Positions 37,969 to 47,919 of a stretch of DNA of 64,000 nt are shown one piece after another. The notes beneath the pieces are model-generated. The model had not been told where the DNA came from. It did not search any database and saw nothing but the letters and a program-made list of their open reading frames with translations. Every line of letters begins with the position of its first letter. The first letter of the stretch is position 1. Source of the stretch: Hyphomicrobium sp. (GTDB lineage Bacteria; Pseudomonadota; Alphaproteobacteria; Rhizobiales; Hyphomicrobiaceae); the NCBI GenBank assembly GCA_019751875.1, contig JAIEMV010000015.1, forward strand, positions 1-64,000, read 5' to 3'. Made by a program: the position numbers and the translations under genes.

Positions 37969-38769
37969 ATGTCCGATATTCTCGCAAAGATCACGAGTTA
38001 CAAGCTCGACGAAGTGGCGGCCGCGAAGGCGAAGCAGCCGCTGCAGGTGATGGCGGAGTATGCGCGGTCTGCGCCGCCGGTGCGGTCGTTCGTCGGGGCG
38101 ATCCGGACGGCGCATGCTGACGGTCGCCCGGCATTAATTGCGGAGATCAAGAAGGCGTCGCCGTCCAAGGGGCTCATCCGCGCGGACTTCGATCCGCCGG
38201 CTTTGGCGAGGGCGTACGAGGCGGGCGGGGCCACATGTCTTTCGATCCTAACCGATGGTCCGTCGTTTCAGGGTGCTCCCGAATTCCTCACAAAGGCGCG
38301 GGCCGCGGTGTCGCTGCCGGTGCTGCGCAAGGATTTCATGGTCGACACCTATCAGGTGGTCGAGGCCCGCGCGTGGGGGGCCGACTGCATCCTCATCATC
38401 ATGGCGGAAGTGGATGACGCGCTGGCCGCCGATCTGGCGGCGGCGGCGCGCGACTGGGGCATGGACGCCATCGTCGAGGTGCATGACGATGAGGAACTCG
38501 ATCGCGCGCTGAAACTGCCCTGCCCGCTCATCGGCATCAACAATCGCAACCTGAAGACATTCGAGACGACACTTGCGACGACGGAGCGACTGGCGCCGCG
38601 CATCCCGGAGGATCGCATTGTCGTGGGGGAAAGCGGCATCTTCACCGCCGCCGATATCGCGCGGTTGCAAAACGTGGGCGTGAACACGTTCCTCGTCGGG
38701 GAGAGCCTGATGCGGCAGGAGGACGTGACAGCGGCAACGAAGGCACTGCTGACAAAGGCTGCCGCATGA
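37969..38769 (+). CDS. trpC: Indole-3-glycerol phosphate synthase
   Basis: Ring-closing step of tryptophan synthesis. The 266-residue TIM barrel has the active-site set: [21 protein letters not shown] with catalytic lysine, [11 protein letters not shown] and [12 protein letters not shown]. Monofunctional, so trpF must be elsewhere. Its stop overlaps the moaC start by four bases. Confidence 0.97.
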   Translation: MSDILAKITSYKLDEVAAAKAKQPLQVMAEYARSAPPVRSFVGAIRTAHADGRPALIAEIKKASPSKGLIRADFDPPALARAYEAGGATCLSILTDGPSFQGAPEFLTKARAAVSLPVLRKDFMVDTYQVVEARAWGADCILIIMAEVDDALAADLAAAARDWGMDAIVEVHDDEELDRALKLPCPLIGINNRNLKTFETTLATTERLAPRIPEDRIVVGESGIFTAADIARLQNVGVNTFLVGESLMRQEDVTAATKALLTKAAA

Positions 38770-39254
38770 GCAAGCTCTCTCATCTCAACGCACGCGGCGA
38801 AGCGCACATGGTGGATGTCTCCGACAAGGAGGTGACCAGCCGGACGGCCGTGGCGGAAGGATTCGTGTCGCTCAAGCCCGAAACGCTGGCGCTCGTCACC
38901 AAGGGCGAGGCGAAAAAGGGCGACGTGCTGGCGACCGCGCGGATCGCCGGAATCATGGCGGCGAAGAAAACGCACGAGCTGATCCCGCTGTGTCATCCGC
39001 TCGCGATCAGCAAAGTGACGGTGGAGTTCGCGCCGTCGGATGAACCTGCCGGTATCCATGTCATCGCGACTGTCAAAGTGACGGGGCAGACGGGTGTGGA
39101 GATGGAGGCATTGACGGCGGTGTCCGTGGCTTGCCTGACGATCTACGACATGCTCAAGGCGGCCGATAAGGGCATGACGATCTGCGACGTTCGTCTCCTG
39201 GAGAAAACAGGCGGGCGCTCGGGGACGTACCGCGCTCCGACCGCGAAGGACTGA
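38766..39254 (+). CDS. moaC: Cyclic pyranopterin monophosphate synthase
   Basis: Second enzyme of molybdenum cofactor synthesis, forming cPMP from the MoaA product. The 162-residue protein carries [15 protein letters not shown], the [11 protein letters not shown] region with the [12 protein letters not shown] segment, and the catalytic aspartate-lysine set near [12 protein letters not shown]. Coupled to trpC upstream and followed by moeA four bases later. Confidence 0.97.
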   Translation: MSKLSHLNARGEAHMVDVSDKEVTSRTAVAEGFVSLKPETLALVTKGEAKKGDVLATARIAGIMAAKKTHELIPLCHPLAISKVTVEFAPSDEPAGIHVIATVKVTGQTGVEMEALTAVSVACLTIYDMLKAADKGMTICDVRLLEKTGGRSGTYRAPTAKD

Positions 39255-39258
39255 TCCG

Positions 39259-40464
39259 ATGGCACTGCTTTCCGTCGACGAGGCGCTGGCCCGCATTCTA
39301 GACGGCGCTGAGGTGGCAGGTATCGAACGAGTGCCGCTGACGTGTGCTGCGCATCGCATTCTGGCGGAAGACGTGCGCGCGACGCTCACCCAGCCGCCTT
39401 TCAATGCGTCCGCCATGGACGGTTACGCCGTGCGGGCCGCCGATGTGTCCACTCTGCCGGCCAGGCTGTCGCTCATCGGCGAAGCGCGTGCGGGCGAGGC
39501 CTTTTCGGGTGCGGTCGGTGCTGGTGAATGCGCTCGAATTTTTACCGGCGCTCCCGTTCCGGCGGGAGCGGACGCCATCATCATTCAAGAGAACACGAAG
39601 GCGGACGGCTCGATCGTGACGGTTGTGGACGGCTCTCCCGACCCGGCGCACATCCGGCCGCGCGGGGGCGACTTCGCGGAAGGGCAAGGTCTGCTGTCGC
39701 CGGGGCGTGTGCTCGATGCGCGGGCCATTCTGCTCGCGGCGGCCATGGGGCATGGGACGCTGGCGGTTCGCAAGAAGCCGGTGATCGCCGTTCTGGCGAC
39801 GGGCGATGAACTCGTGGAGCCGGGGCAGAAGCCGGGGCCCGACCAAATCGTGTCGTCGAACCCCTATGGTCTGGCGGCGATGATTGCAGCGGCGGGCGGC
39901 GAGCCACGCCTGCTCGGCATCGCGCGCGACACGCGCACCGATCTGGAGGAGAAGATCGCAGCAGCGGCGGACGCGGATGTTCTCGTCACGACGGGCGGGG
40001 CGTCGGTCGGCGATCACGACCTCGTCGGGCCGGTGCTCAAGTCGCGCGGCATGGCGATGGATTTCTGGAAGATCGCCATGCGGCCCGGCAAGCCGATGCT
40101 GTTTGGAAAACTCGGTTCGCAGCGGGTTCTCGGGCTTCCGGGCAATCCCGTTTCGGCGCTGATCTGCGGGCGGGTGTTCCTGATGCCGCTGATCGACCGG
40201 CTGCTCGGCCGGGAGACGTCGCCATGGGCTCCGGTGCGCGCACGTTTGACGGAGGCGCTCGAGAAGAACGGGCCACGGCAGCACTACATGCGTGCTGTCA
40301 CATCGCAGGACGCGAACGGTTTGCTCCTGGTGACGCCGCAGTCATCGCAGGACAGCTCGTTGATGAGCCCGCTCGCGGCGTCGAATGCGCTGATCGTGCG
40401 TGCGGTCGATGCGCCGGTGCTGGCCGCAGGTGATGAGGCCGACGTGCTGCCGATGGATTTTTGA
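39259..40464 (+). CDS. moeA: Molybdopterin molybdenumtransferase
   Basis: Inserts molybdate into adenylylated molybdopterin to finish the cofactor. The 401-residue protein has PPFNASAMDGYAVRAADV, IFTGAPVPAGADAII, ATGDELVEPG with its nucleotide loop, TTGGASVGDHD, and MRPGKPMLFG. The moaC-moeA pair closes the trp/moa operon. In many rhizobia lexA follows here; in this window it is replaced by a convergent cfa gene whose stop directly abuts the moeA stop. Confidence 0.97.
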   Translation: MALLSVDEALARILDGAEVAGIERVPLTCAAHRILAEDVRATLTQPPFNASAMDGYAVRAADVSTLPARLSLIGEARAGEAFSGAVGAGECARIFTGAPVPAGADAIIIQENTKADGSIVTVVDGSPDPAHIRPRGGDFAEGQGLLSPGRVLDARAILLAAAMGHGTLAVRKKPVIAVLATGDELVEPGQKPGPDQIVSSNPYGLAAMIAAAGGEPRLLGIARDTRTDLEEKIAAAADADVLVTTGGASVGDHDLVGPVLKSRGMAMDFWKIAMRPGKPMLFGKLGSQRVLGLPGNPVSALICGRVFLMPLIDRLLGRETSPWAPVRARLTEALEKNGPRQHYMRAVTSQDANGLLLVTPQSSQDSSLMSPLAASNALIVRAVDAPVLAAGDEADVLPMDF

Positions 40465-41781
40465 TTAGCGGTAGAGGTCGGCGCGGGTGGGGGGTAAGGG
40501 GGATTTGCCTTTCGCGGATTTGGTGGCGACCGTCTGGAAGAGACGCAGCGTGCCGCGCGAGAACGCGAGTGAGACGCCCGCAAGATAGGCGACCCAAATG
40601 CGGTACTTCTCTTCGCCTACGAGCTTGATCGCTTCATCCTTGTTGGCGGTCAGGCGTTCGCACCAGAGCTTGCAAGTCCGGGCGTAGTGTTCGCGCCAGC
40701 CCTCGACATCGTGGACTTCGAAGCCGGCGATTTCCATGGCGGAGACCGAATGGCCGATGTCGTCGAGTTCGCCGCCGGGGAAAATGTATTTCGCGATCGC
40801 CTTCTTTTCGGGCCGCATGCGCTGCGGGAGAAGAGATGCCTTCGGCTTGTGGGCGCGGCGTGAAATGGCGTGGTTGAGGAACACGCCGTTCTCGTTGAGA
40901 AGCGAGCGCACCTTATTCATGTAAGCCGGGATGTTCTTCAGACCGATGTGCTCGTACATACCGATAGACGCAATCTTGTCGTAGCGGCCTTCGGCGAGCA
41001 TGTAGTCCTTCAGTTCGAGCGTCACCAGATGTTCGAGGCCTAGTCGCTTCACCTTTTCGCGGGCGAAGGCGAGTTGCTCTTCGGACAACGTGATGCCGTG
41101 CGCCTTGACGCCGTAATGCTGGGCGGCGTGGCAGACGAGGCCGCCCCAGCCGCAGCCGATGTCGAGCATCGTGTCGCCGGGCTTCAGGCGGAGCTTGCGG
41201 CAGATCATTTCCAGCTTGTCCTGCTGGGCTTGCTCGACGCCGTTGTTCCAGTCCGTGTAATAGGCGCACGAGTAGACCATCTCGGGATCGAGAAAGAGTG
41301 CATAGAAGTCGTTCGACAGGTCGTAGTGGAACTGGATGAAGGCCTTGTTGTCGGCGAGCTTGCGGTGCTTGCCCGTGATCTCGCCTTCAAAGCCGCCGAC
41401 TTCGCGCGGGGCTTCGGTCGGGGCGAAGAGAAACGGCGAAAGGCCTTTCAGCAGGGCGAGCTTCGGCAGGTTCTTGAATTTTACGCCGCCTTTGGGCTTG
41501 ACGAATTGCTGACCGAAATCGACAAGCGTGCCGCCGTCGAAATCGACGCGTTTGGCGATGTAGAGCTGGATCAGCGTGTCGAGCGAGGGATGGCGCAGCA
41601 TCGTGGCGATGACGCCCGGGTCTGCGATGCGGATCTCGCGACGGCTCGATACGTTCTGTCCAAGCGGCACGCTGGAGCCGTCCCATAACGTCAGCCACAG
41701 GTCGAGATCGAGTTTTTCCGACAGAGATTCGGCCAGGCTCTTGGCCGCCGCCAGCTGCTTTTCACTCTTGTCCGCCGCCAT
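40465..41781 (-). CDS. cfa: Cyclopropane-fatty-acyl-phospholipid synthase
   Basis: SAM-dependent enzyme adding a methylene group to unsaturated phospholipid acyl chains. The 438-residue protein has an N-terminal lipid-binding part, then the methyltransferase domain with MLDIGCGWGGLVCHAAQHYGV, ITLSEEQLAFA and YDKIASIGMYEHIG, and the C-terminal YARTCKLWCERL. It ends one base from the moeA stop with no spacer, so the two convergent transcripts must overlap unless they end within coding sequence. Confidence 0.93.
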   Translation of the reverse strand: MAADKSEKQLAAAKSLAESLSEKLDLDLWLTLWDGSSVPLGQNVSSRREIRIADPGVIATMLRHPSLDTLIQLYIAKRVDFDGGTLVDFGQQFVKPKGGVKFKNLPKLALLKGLSPFLFAPTEAPREVGGFEGEITGKHRKLADNKAFIQFHYDLSNDFYALFLDPEMVYSCAYYTDWNNGVEQAQQDKLEMICRKLRLKPGDTMLDIGCGWGGLVCHAAQHYGVKAHGITLSEEQLAFAREKVKRLGLEHLVTLELKDYMLAEGRYDKIASIGMYEHIGLKNIPAYMNKVRSLLNENGVFLNHAISRRAHKPKASLLPQRMRPEKKAIAKYIFPGGELDDIGHSVSAMEIAGFEVHDVEGWREHYARTCKLWCERLTANKDEAIKLVGEEKYRIWVAYLAGVSLAFSRGTLRLFQTVATKSAKGKSPLPPTRADLYR

Positions 41782-41839
41782 CGAAGATCCCTGCCGTCGT
41801 TCTTGTCAGGGTGTAGCTGCCAGCGAGGCTACGGAGACG

Positions 41840-43126
41840 TCAAGCGGCATTCGCGCTTTCCATGATGGCTGCGACGCCCATGCCGCCGGCGGTGCATACA
41901 GAGATCAGGCCGCGTCCGCCGTTCTGGGCGAGAAGTTTGGCGAGGTTGCCGATGATGCGTGCACCAGTGGCGGCGAAGGGATGGCCGACGGCGATGGAGG
42001 AGCCTTTGACATTGAGTTTCGCGCGGTCGATGGAGCCGAGTGGCGCGTTCTTGCCCATGTGCTTGGCGCAGTAGGCGGGGTCCTCCCAGGCTTTCAAGGT
42101 GCAAAGGACCTGGGCGGCGAAGGCTTCGTGAATTTCGTAGAAGTCGAAGTCCTGGAGTGTGAGCCCGGCGCGGTCGAGCATCTTGGAGACGGCGATGGTG
42201 GGGGCCATCAGCAGGCCGTCGCCGTGGGCGAAATCGTTGCCCCAGTGCTGGCCGTAGGTCAGGTAGGCAGCAATCGGCAGGCCGCGGGCTTTGGCCCAGT
42301 CTTCGCTCGCGAGAAGCGCTGCGGCGGCGCCGTCGGTGAGCGGGGTGGAGTTGCCGGCGGTGAGCGTGCCTTTATCGGACTTGTCAAACGCGGTTTTCAG
42401 CGTGGACAGCTTTTCGAGTGTGATGTCGGGGCGCAGGTTGTTGTCGCGGTAGACGCCGGCGCATGGGACCATCAGATCGTCGAACCAGCCTTGCTCGTCG
42501 GCGGCGGCGGCTTTCTTGTGACTCTCGAAGGCGAGCTGATCCTGTTCGGCGCGGGTGATGCCCCACTCCTGCGCCATCAGTTCGCAATGCTCGCCCATGC
42601 CGAGGCCGGTGCGCGGCTCTTTCACGGCGGGCGGCTGGGGGGCGAGTTCGGCGGGTGACAAGCCCTGGAAGACGCGGACCTTGTCCATCAGCGTCTTCTT
42701 GGTGTTGAGTTCGATGAGGCGTTTGGAAAACTTTTTCGAGAAAACGATCGGCGCATCGGAGGTGGTGTCGGAGCCGCAGGCGATGCCGCTTTCGATTTCG
42801 CCGGTTGCGATTTTTGCAGCCGTTCCCAGCGCGGCTTGCAGGCTCGTCCCGCAGGCCTGTTGCAGCGTGACGCCGGGCGTGGACGGCGCGAGCTTGGTGC
42901 CGAGCACGCTCTCGCGGGTGAGATTGTAATCACGCGAATGCGTGACGACCGCGCCGCCGACGACTTCGTCGATGTGTTCGCCCTTGAGCTTGTAGCGATC
43001 GACGAGGGCGTTCAGGGCGGCCGTCATCATGTCCTGATTGGACAAGTCGGCGTAGAGCGTGTTGGAGCGGCAGAAGGGAATGCGCGTCCCGCCGATCACC
43101 GCAACCCGCCTCAGTTCTCGCGTCAT
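41840..43126 (-). CDS. fadI: Acetyl-CoA C-acyltransferase (FadI-like thiolase)
   Basis: Thiolytic cleavage step of beta-oxidation. The 428-residue thiolase has the nucleophile cysteine in TLQQACGTSLQAALG, the C-terminal histidine and cysteine in GHPFAATGARII and SVCTAGGMGVAAI, and GNSTPLTDGAAAAL. FadI-like features are IPFCRSNTLYADLSNQDMMTAAL and the length. It follows the FadJ-type gene by 34 bases on the same strand, forming the usual pair for anaerobic or general beta-oxidation. Confidence 0.92.
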   Translation of the reverse strand: MTRELRRVAVIGGTRIPFCRSNTLYADLSNQDMMTAALNALVDRYKLKGEHIDEVVGGAVVTHSRDYNLTRESVLGTKLAPSTPGVTLQQACGTSLQAALGTAAKIATGEIESGIACGSDTTSDAPIVFSKKFSKRLIELNTKKTLMDKVRVFQGLSPAELAPQPPAVKEPRTGLGMGEHCELMAQEWGITRAEQDQLAFESHKKAAAADEQGWFDDLMVPCAGVYRDNNLRPDITLEKLSTLKTAFDKSDKGTLTAGNSTPLTDGAAAALLASEDWAKARGLPIAAYLTYGQHWGNDFAHGDGLLMAPTIAVSKMLDRAGLTLQDFDFYEIHEAFAAQVLCTLKAWEDPAYCAKHMGKNAPLGSIDRAKLNVKGSSIAVGHPFAATGARIIGNLAKLLAQNGGRGLISVCTAGGMGVAAIMESANAA

Positions 43127-43160
43127 GGAAATCTCCGAGCTTCATTCGTGCGCCGCGTAA

Positions 43161-45146
43161 TCACGCGGCGGCTTTGGCGGATTTAGTTTCTTCCTGGGAC
43201 TTGAAGTAGAGCGGACCGCCGCGGAAGGGCGCGAAACCGGTACCGAAGATCATGCCGGCGTCCACGAGATCGGATGAAGCAACGATGCCTTCATCGAGGC
43301 TCTTCTGGGCTTCCTGGATGATCGGATCGACAAGTTCGCGGCCGAGCTTTTCAAGGTCTGCTTTCGACCATTCGTTCTTGCTCTTTTGCGGCTTGCCATC
43401 GACCCACTTGTAAAAGCCCTCGCCGGTCTTCTTGCCGAGCTTGCCGGCCTTGACGAGGATGTCGAGGCGCGAGCCGGCAGGGTCGTGGCCGAGGATGCGG
43501 GCCACATGGGCGCAGATATCGAGGCCGACGCTGTCGGCGAGTTCGATTGGGCCCATCGGCATGCCGAAGGTGCGGACGGCTTCGTCGATCTTCTCTTTGT
43601 CCTCGCCCTTCTCGAGGCGGGCCATGGCGGCGAACATGTAGGGCGTCAGCACTTTGTTGACGAGGAAGCCCGGCACATCCTTGGTGATGAGCGGGAACTT
43701 GCCAATGGCGGTGACAAAGGCAGCGCCCTTCTCGACTTCGGACGTGCGGGTCTGGTCGCCTTGGACGACTTCCACGAGCGGCATCATCGCGACCGGCGAG
43801 AAGAAGTGCAGGCCAATCAGGCGGGACGGATCCGTCATCGGCTGGGAAATGTCGGCCAGTTTGAGGGACGACGTGTTCGTGGCGAGCACCGCATCGGGCT
43901 TCACCTTGGTTTCGAGATCAGCGAACAGCTTCTGCTTGACGTCGAGTTTCTCGACGATCGCCTCGATGACGACGTCGGCGCGGCCGATGCCTTTGCCTTC
44001 CGGGTCGGCGATGAGGCGGGCCTTTGCGGCGTCACGCGTGGCTTTGGTCTTGAACTTTTTCGCGATCAGCTTGCCCTGGGCCTTGATGCCCTTTTCAATC
44101 TGCTCGGGCGAAATGTCTTGCAGCGTGACTTCCATGCCGGCCGCAACGCAGACGCCGGCGATGTCGGCGCCCATGGTGCCGGCCCCGATGACGTGAACAT
44201 GCGTGGGCTTCCACTTGAGCGACTTGGGAGCTTGCGCCTTGAGAGCTTCGGACAGCTTGAAGACGCGGCGCAGGCTCTTCGATTGGGGCGACATGAGCAT
44301 CGGCGCAAAGGCTGCCGGTTCGGCGCGCTTCATGGCTTCCAGATCGCCGCCGTGTTTTTCGAAGAGGTCGATCAGACGGTAAGGCGCGGGGTAGTGGTCC
44401 TCGCGCGCTTTCTTGGCCACTTCGGCGCGCATCTTCTTGGCCAGCGCCAGACGGGCGGGCCACTTGCCCAGCGCGGCCTTGGCAAAGCTGGCGGGCTTGG
44501 ATTTGCGTTTTTGCAGAACGGCCTTGCGGGCCGCCCAATGGAGGCTGTCGGGGCCGGCGACGAGTTCGTCGATCAGGCCCATGCCCTTGGCGGCGGACGC
44601 AGAGAGGAACGCTCCAGACAGCATGATGCTCATGGCAGACATCGGACCGGCCTGGCGGATCGAGCGGGCGGTGCCATTGAAGCCGGGGAAGATACCGAGC
44701 TTGACCTCGGGGAAGCCGATCTTGGTCGAGGGGTCACGGGTGGCGATGCGGTAATGGCAGGCGAGGATCAGTTCCAGACCGCCGCCGACGCAGAAGCCGT
44801 GGACTGCCGCGACGACTGGGACAGGCAGCTTCTCCAGGCGGTCGAGCATGGCGTTGACCATGCCAACTTCGGCGATCACTTCGGCTTCGCTCGTGAATTT
44901 TTCAAATTCGTTGATGTCCGCGCCGACGATGTAGCCGCGCTGCTTGCCCGAGATGAAGACGAGCCCTTTGATGGTTCCAGCGCGGCCAGCGCGTTCGGCT
45001 TCCTCGATGATTGCGCCCAGTTCTTCCAGCGGACGGCGGCCCAGAGCATTTGCGCTGGCGTCTTCGCGGTCGAACGTCGCCCATGCGATACCTTCGCGGT
45101 CGACTTCGTAGCGCCAGTCCTTGAGCGAAGCAGGATCGAGAGCCAT
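43161..45146 (-). CDS. fadJ: Multifunctional fatty acid oxidation protein, FadJ type
   Basis: Enoyl-CoA hydratase plus 3-hydroxyacyl-CoA dehydrogenase. The 661-residue form starts at MALDPASLKDW (45146) and has an N-terminal crotonase domain with GLVFISGKQRGYIVGADINEF and HGFCVGGGLELILAC; then the NAD domain HVIGAGTMGADIAGVCVAAG; then the helical C-terminal half with GLHFFSPVAMMPLVEVV. Partner of the adjacent thiolase. The frame is open upstream to 45290 but that extension has no homology. The upstream fadE gene lies 31 bases away on the same strand. Confidence 0.93.
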   Translation of the reverse strand: MALDPASLKDWRYEVDREGIAWATFDREDASANALGRRPLEELGAIIEEAERAGRAGTIKGLVFISGKQRGYIVGADINEFEKFTSEAEVIAEVGMVNAMLDRLEKLPVPVVAAVHGFCVGGGLELILACHYRIATRDPSTKIGFPEVKLGIFPGFNGTARSIRQAGPMSAMSIMLSGAFLSASAAKGMGLIDELVAGPDSLHWAARKAVLQKRKSKPASFAKAALGKWPARLALAKKMRAEVAKKAREDHYPAPYRLIDLFEKHGGDLEAMKRAEPAAFAPMLMSPQSKSLRRVFKLSEALKAQAPKSLKWKPTHVHVIGAGTMGADIAGVCVAAGMEVTLQDISPEQIEKGIKAQGKLIAKKFKTKATRDAAKARLIADPEGKGIGRADVVIEAIVEKLDVKQKLFADLETKVKPDAVLATNTSSLKLADISQPMTDPSRLIGLHFFSPVAMMPLVEVVQGDQTRTSEVEKGAAFVTAIGKFPLITKDVPGFLVNKVLTPYMFAAMARLEKGEDKEKIDEAVRTFGMPMGPIELADSVGLDICAHVARILGHDPAGSRLDILVKAGKLGKKTGEGFYKWVDGKPQKSKNEWSKADLEKLGRELVDPIIQEAQKSLDEGIVASSDLVDAGMIFGTGFAPFRGGPLYFKSQEETKSAKAAA

Positions 45147-45177
45147 AGGGGCGAGCCTTATCAATGAACGTCGGTGG

Positions 45178-47685
45178 TCACTCGGCGGCGGCGGCTTCAA
45201 TGGCGGTGCGCGCGTTGTGACCGGGTTGCATGTAATGGGGGCGCAATTCGGCAGGATCAAAGTGGTCAACGGCGATGACGCGGGCGACAAGCGTTTCCAC
45301 TTCGCGCAGGAGAGTCGCTTCGCTTTCGCTGATGACGTTCTTTGCGACCGCTTCGCCGATCCAGTCGATGCCGTGGAAGCGGCGAACGGTGCCGGCGCGG
45401 ACGGCCTTCTCGAGTTTCTTTTCGGCCTCTTCCGCGGCGACGACTTTCTCCAGTGTCACGTCCAGGACACCGGTCGGGTCGGCTACGTCCTTGGAGATGT
45501 AGATGTGGCGCGTGAGGCGGTCGCGCACCTCACCAGGCTTCAAGACGAGGCCGGCGACGGTTCCGCCGAGTTTGTCGGGAGCGGGATCATAATGACGGCC
45601 CAAGGGGTATACGATGGCGCGCAGTTTCCAGCGTACCGGTGCAATGGGGAAATTCAAAATGACGCCGCGGAGAGCGTCGTCAAAGCGGGCAAGGCCGTTG
45701 GCGATGGCAAATTCAACGATCGGCTTGTCGGCGGCGGGGCGGCCATCATCTTCAAAGCGTTTCAGAACGCACGAGCAGAAATAGAGTTCGGCCAGCGCGT
45801 CGGCGAGGCGTCCGCAGATCTTCTGCTTGGTTTTCAAACCGCCGCCCAGCGTGGCGATCGTCATGTCGGAGACAACGGCGAAGTTGCGCGCGGCGCGCGA
45901 GAGTTGGCGATAATGTGGCTTCAGATCCGCAACGGCGGATGGCGCCGGCGCGAAGAAGCCGAACGTGATGTTATGGAAGAACGCCCCGGCCATGTTCGAG
46001 ACTGAGTGCGCGATGTGGCTGAGAAACGCGTCCTCGAAGAGTTCGAAACCCTTTTCGCGGTCAGGGTTCTGGGCGGATTGGATCTCGCGGATCAGGTAGG
46101 GGTGCGAGCGCAATGCCCCTTGTGCGAACGTGATGAGCGTGCGCGTCAGGATGTTTGCACCCTCGACGGTGATCCCGACGGGGGCCATTTCGTAGGCGGA
46201 CTGGAGATAGTTGCTGGGGCCGTCGCAAATGGCGCGGCCGCCGTGAATGTCCATGGCGTCGTTGACGGCGCGGCGCAGGCGCTCGGTCGTCTGATACTTC
46301 ATGAGCGCTGAGATGACCGACGGCTTCTCTCCGCACGAGACCATCGATGCGGTCACACCGCGCGCAGCTTCATTGGAATAGGCCGCCTCGACGATGCGTG
46401 CGAGCGGCTCTTCGATGCCTTCCATGCGGCCGATGGGCAGGCCGAACTGACGGCGAATGCGGGCGTATGCCGAGGTCACGCGGAGCATCGCCTTGGCGCC
46501 GGCTGTCGCTGAGGACGGCAGCGAAATCGCGCGGCCAGCGGCGAGGCATTCCATGAGCATGCGCCATCCCTGACCGGCCATCTTTTCACCGCCGATGATC
46601 CAATCGATGGGAATGAAGACGTCGGTGCCCCAGTTGGGGCCGTTCGGGAAAGCGGCGCCTGAGGGAAGATGGCGGCGGCCAATGTTCACGCCGGGATGAT
46701 CGGCTGGAATCATGGCGACGGTGATGCCGACATCCTCGCCCTTGCCGAGAAGGTTCTCCGGATCGAAGAGGCGGAAGGCGAGCCCCACCAGCGTCGCCTT
46801 GGGGCCGAGTGTGATGTAGCGCTTGTCCCACGACAGGCGAATGCCAAGCGTCTCGCGACCGTCATGCTGATCTTTCACCACCGTACCAATGTCGCGCATC
46901 GTAGCGGCATCGGACCCCGATGTAGGGCCGGTGAGAGAAAAGCATGGGACTTCATCGCCGCGCGCGAGGCGCGGCAGATAATATTGCTTCTGGTCGTCGG
47001 TGCCGTATTTCTCGATCAGCTCGCCCGGGCCGAGAGAATTCGGCACCATAACGATGGTAACGACATCAGGCGAGCGCGAGGCGATTTTGCCGAGGATCAG
47101 CGACTGCGCCTGGGCCGAAAAGCCGAGGCCGCCATGCTCCTTCGAGATCAACATGCCGAGGAAGCCGTGCTTCTTCACGAAACCCCAGATCTCTTCCGGG
47201 ATCTCGCGGGTGGCATGACGGATCTGCCAATCGTCGATCAAGCTGCAGAGTTCTTCGGTCGGGCCATCGAGGAACGCCTGTTCTTCCGGCGTCAGCGTGA
47301 CGGGCGGGACAGCGCGCAGTTTGGTCCAGTCGGGGTTGCCGGAGAAAAGTTCCGCATCGAAGCCGACAGTGCCGGCATCGAGGGCCTGCTGCTCGGTATC
47401 GGAGACCTTGGGCAGGGTCTTCTTGAGGAAATTGAAGGCGGGGGCGACGAAGAATTTGCGGCGAACCTCTGGAACAGACAACGCCGCCAGAATGCCGATG
47501 GGTATCCAGGCCAGCAGCGACCAAATGCTGGACAGCGGGAACGTCGGCTCACCCGTCAGAAGCCCTGCCTGCCAGACAAAGAGCAGCGCGCCGAGTGTCG
47601 TGGCCCAGACGGAAAGCCGCGCCTGCAGCATGCCCAGCGCCGTCACGGCGCCGACGATGAGAACAAAGAATACGACCGTCGACAT
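45178..47685 (-). CDS. fadE: Large acyl-CoA dehydrogenase, FadE type
   Basis: Catalyses the first, FAD-dependent step of beta-oxidation. The 835-residue protein matches the long membrane-associated FadE of proteobacteria: two hydrophobic segments in the first 75 residues (STVVFFVLIVGAVTALGML and the stretch ending LAWIPIGILAAL), then the dehydrogenase with CFSLTGPTSGSDAATM, ALGRIGLPIG-like RRQFGLPIGRMEGI and the C-terminal FadE extension after residue 600. The ATG at 47685 is chosen; the frame is open back to 47799. It leads the fadE-fadJ-fadI unit. Confidence 0.94.
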   Translation of the reverse strand: MSTVVFFVLIVGAVTALGMLQARLSVWATTLGALLFVWQAGLLTGEPTFPLSSIWSLLAWIPIGILAALSVPEVRRKFFVAPAFNFLKKTLPKVSDTEQQALDAGTVGFDAELFSGNPDWTKLRAVPPVTLTPEEQAFLDGPTEELCSLIDDWQIRHATREIPEEIWGFVKKHGFLGMLISKEHGGLGFSAQAQSLILGKIASRSPDVVTIVMVPNSLGPGELIEKYGTDDQKQYYLPRLARGDEVPCFSLTGPTSGSDAATMRDIGTVVKDQHDGRETLGIRLSWDKRYITLGPKATLVGLAFRLFDPENLLGKGEDVGITVAMIPADHPGVNIGRRHLPSGAAFPNGPNWGTDVFIPIDWIIGGEKMAGQGWRMLMECLAAGRAISLPSSATAGAKAMLRVTSAYARIRRQFGLPIGRMEGIEEPLARIVEAAYSNEAARGVTASMVSCGEKPSVISALMKYQTTERLRRAVNDAMDIHGGRAICDGPSNYLQSAYEMAPVGITVEGANILTRTLITFAQGALRSHPYLIREIQSAQNPDREKGFELFEDAFLSHIAHSVSNMAGAFFHNITFGFFAPAPSAVADLKPHYRQLSRAARNFAVVSDMTIATLGGGLKTKQKICGRLADALAELYFCSCVLKRFEDDGRPAADKPIVEFAIANGLARFDDALRGVILNFPIAPVRWKLRAIVYPLGRHYDPAPDKLGGTVAGLVLKPGEVRDRLTRHIYISKDVADPTGVLDVTLEKVVAAEEAEKKLEKAVRAGTVRRFHGIDWIGEAVAKNVISESEATLLREVETLVARVIAVDHFDPAELRPHYMQPGHNARTAIEAAAAE

Positions 47686-47919
47686 TCGCTGAACTCCCGT
47701 AGGGCTGATGGGCCCCAACCCTGCCCTCATGCGGGCGATGGCAGTATCGGCCTGGGACGAAACGCCAGTGAGCCCCGGCCGGTCGGGCCGCCGCCACATA
47801 AAATCATGGCGGGCAATGTCATCACAAAGACTTAACTAGAGACGGCAGCGATTGAAAACAACCTTTAGCGGACTCAAGTTGCACAGCCCTTCGAATGGTC
47901 GAACTGTTGACGTCGTCGG

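Noticed and set aside
43386-45167. A 593-codon plus-strand frame opposite fadJ
   Set aside because: Shadow of the FadJ-type gene; repeated Asp/Gly/Arg composition and no family.
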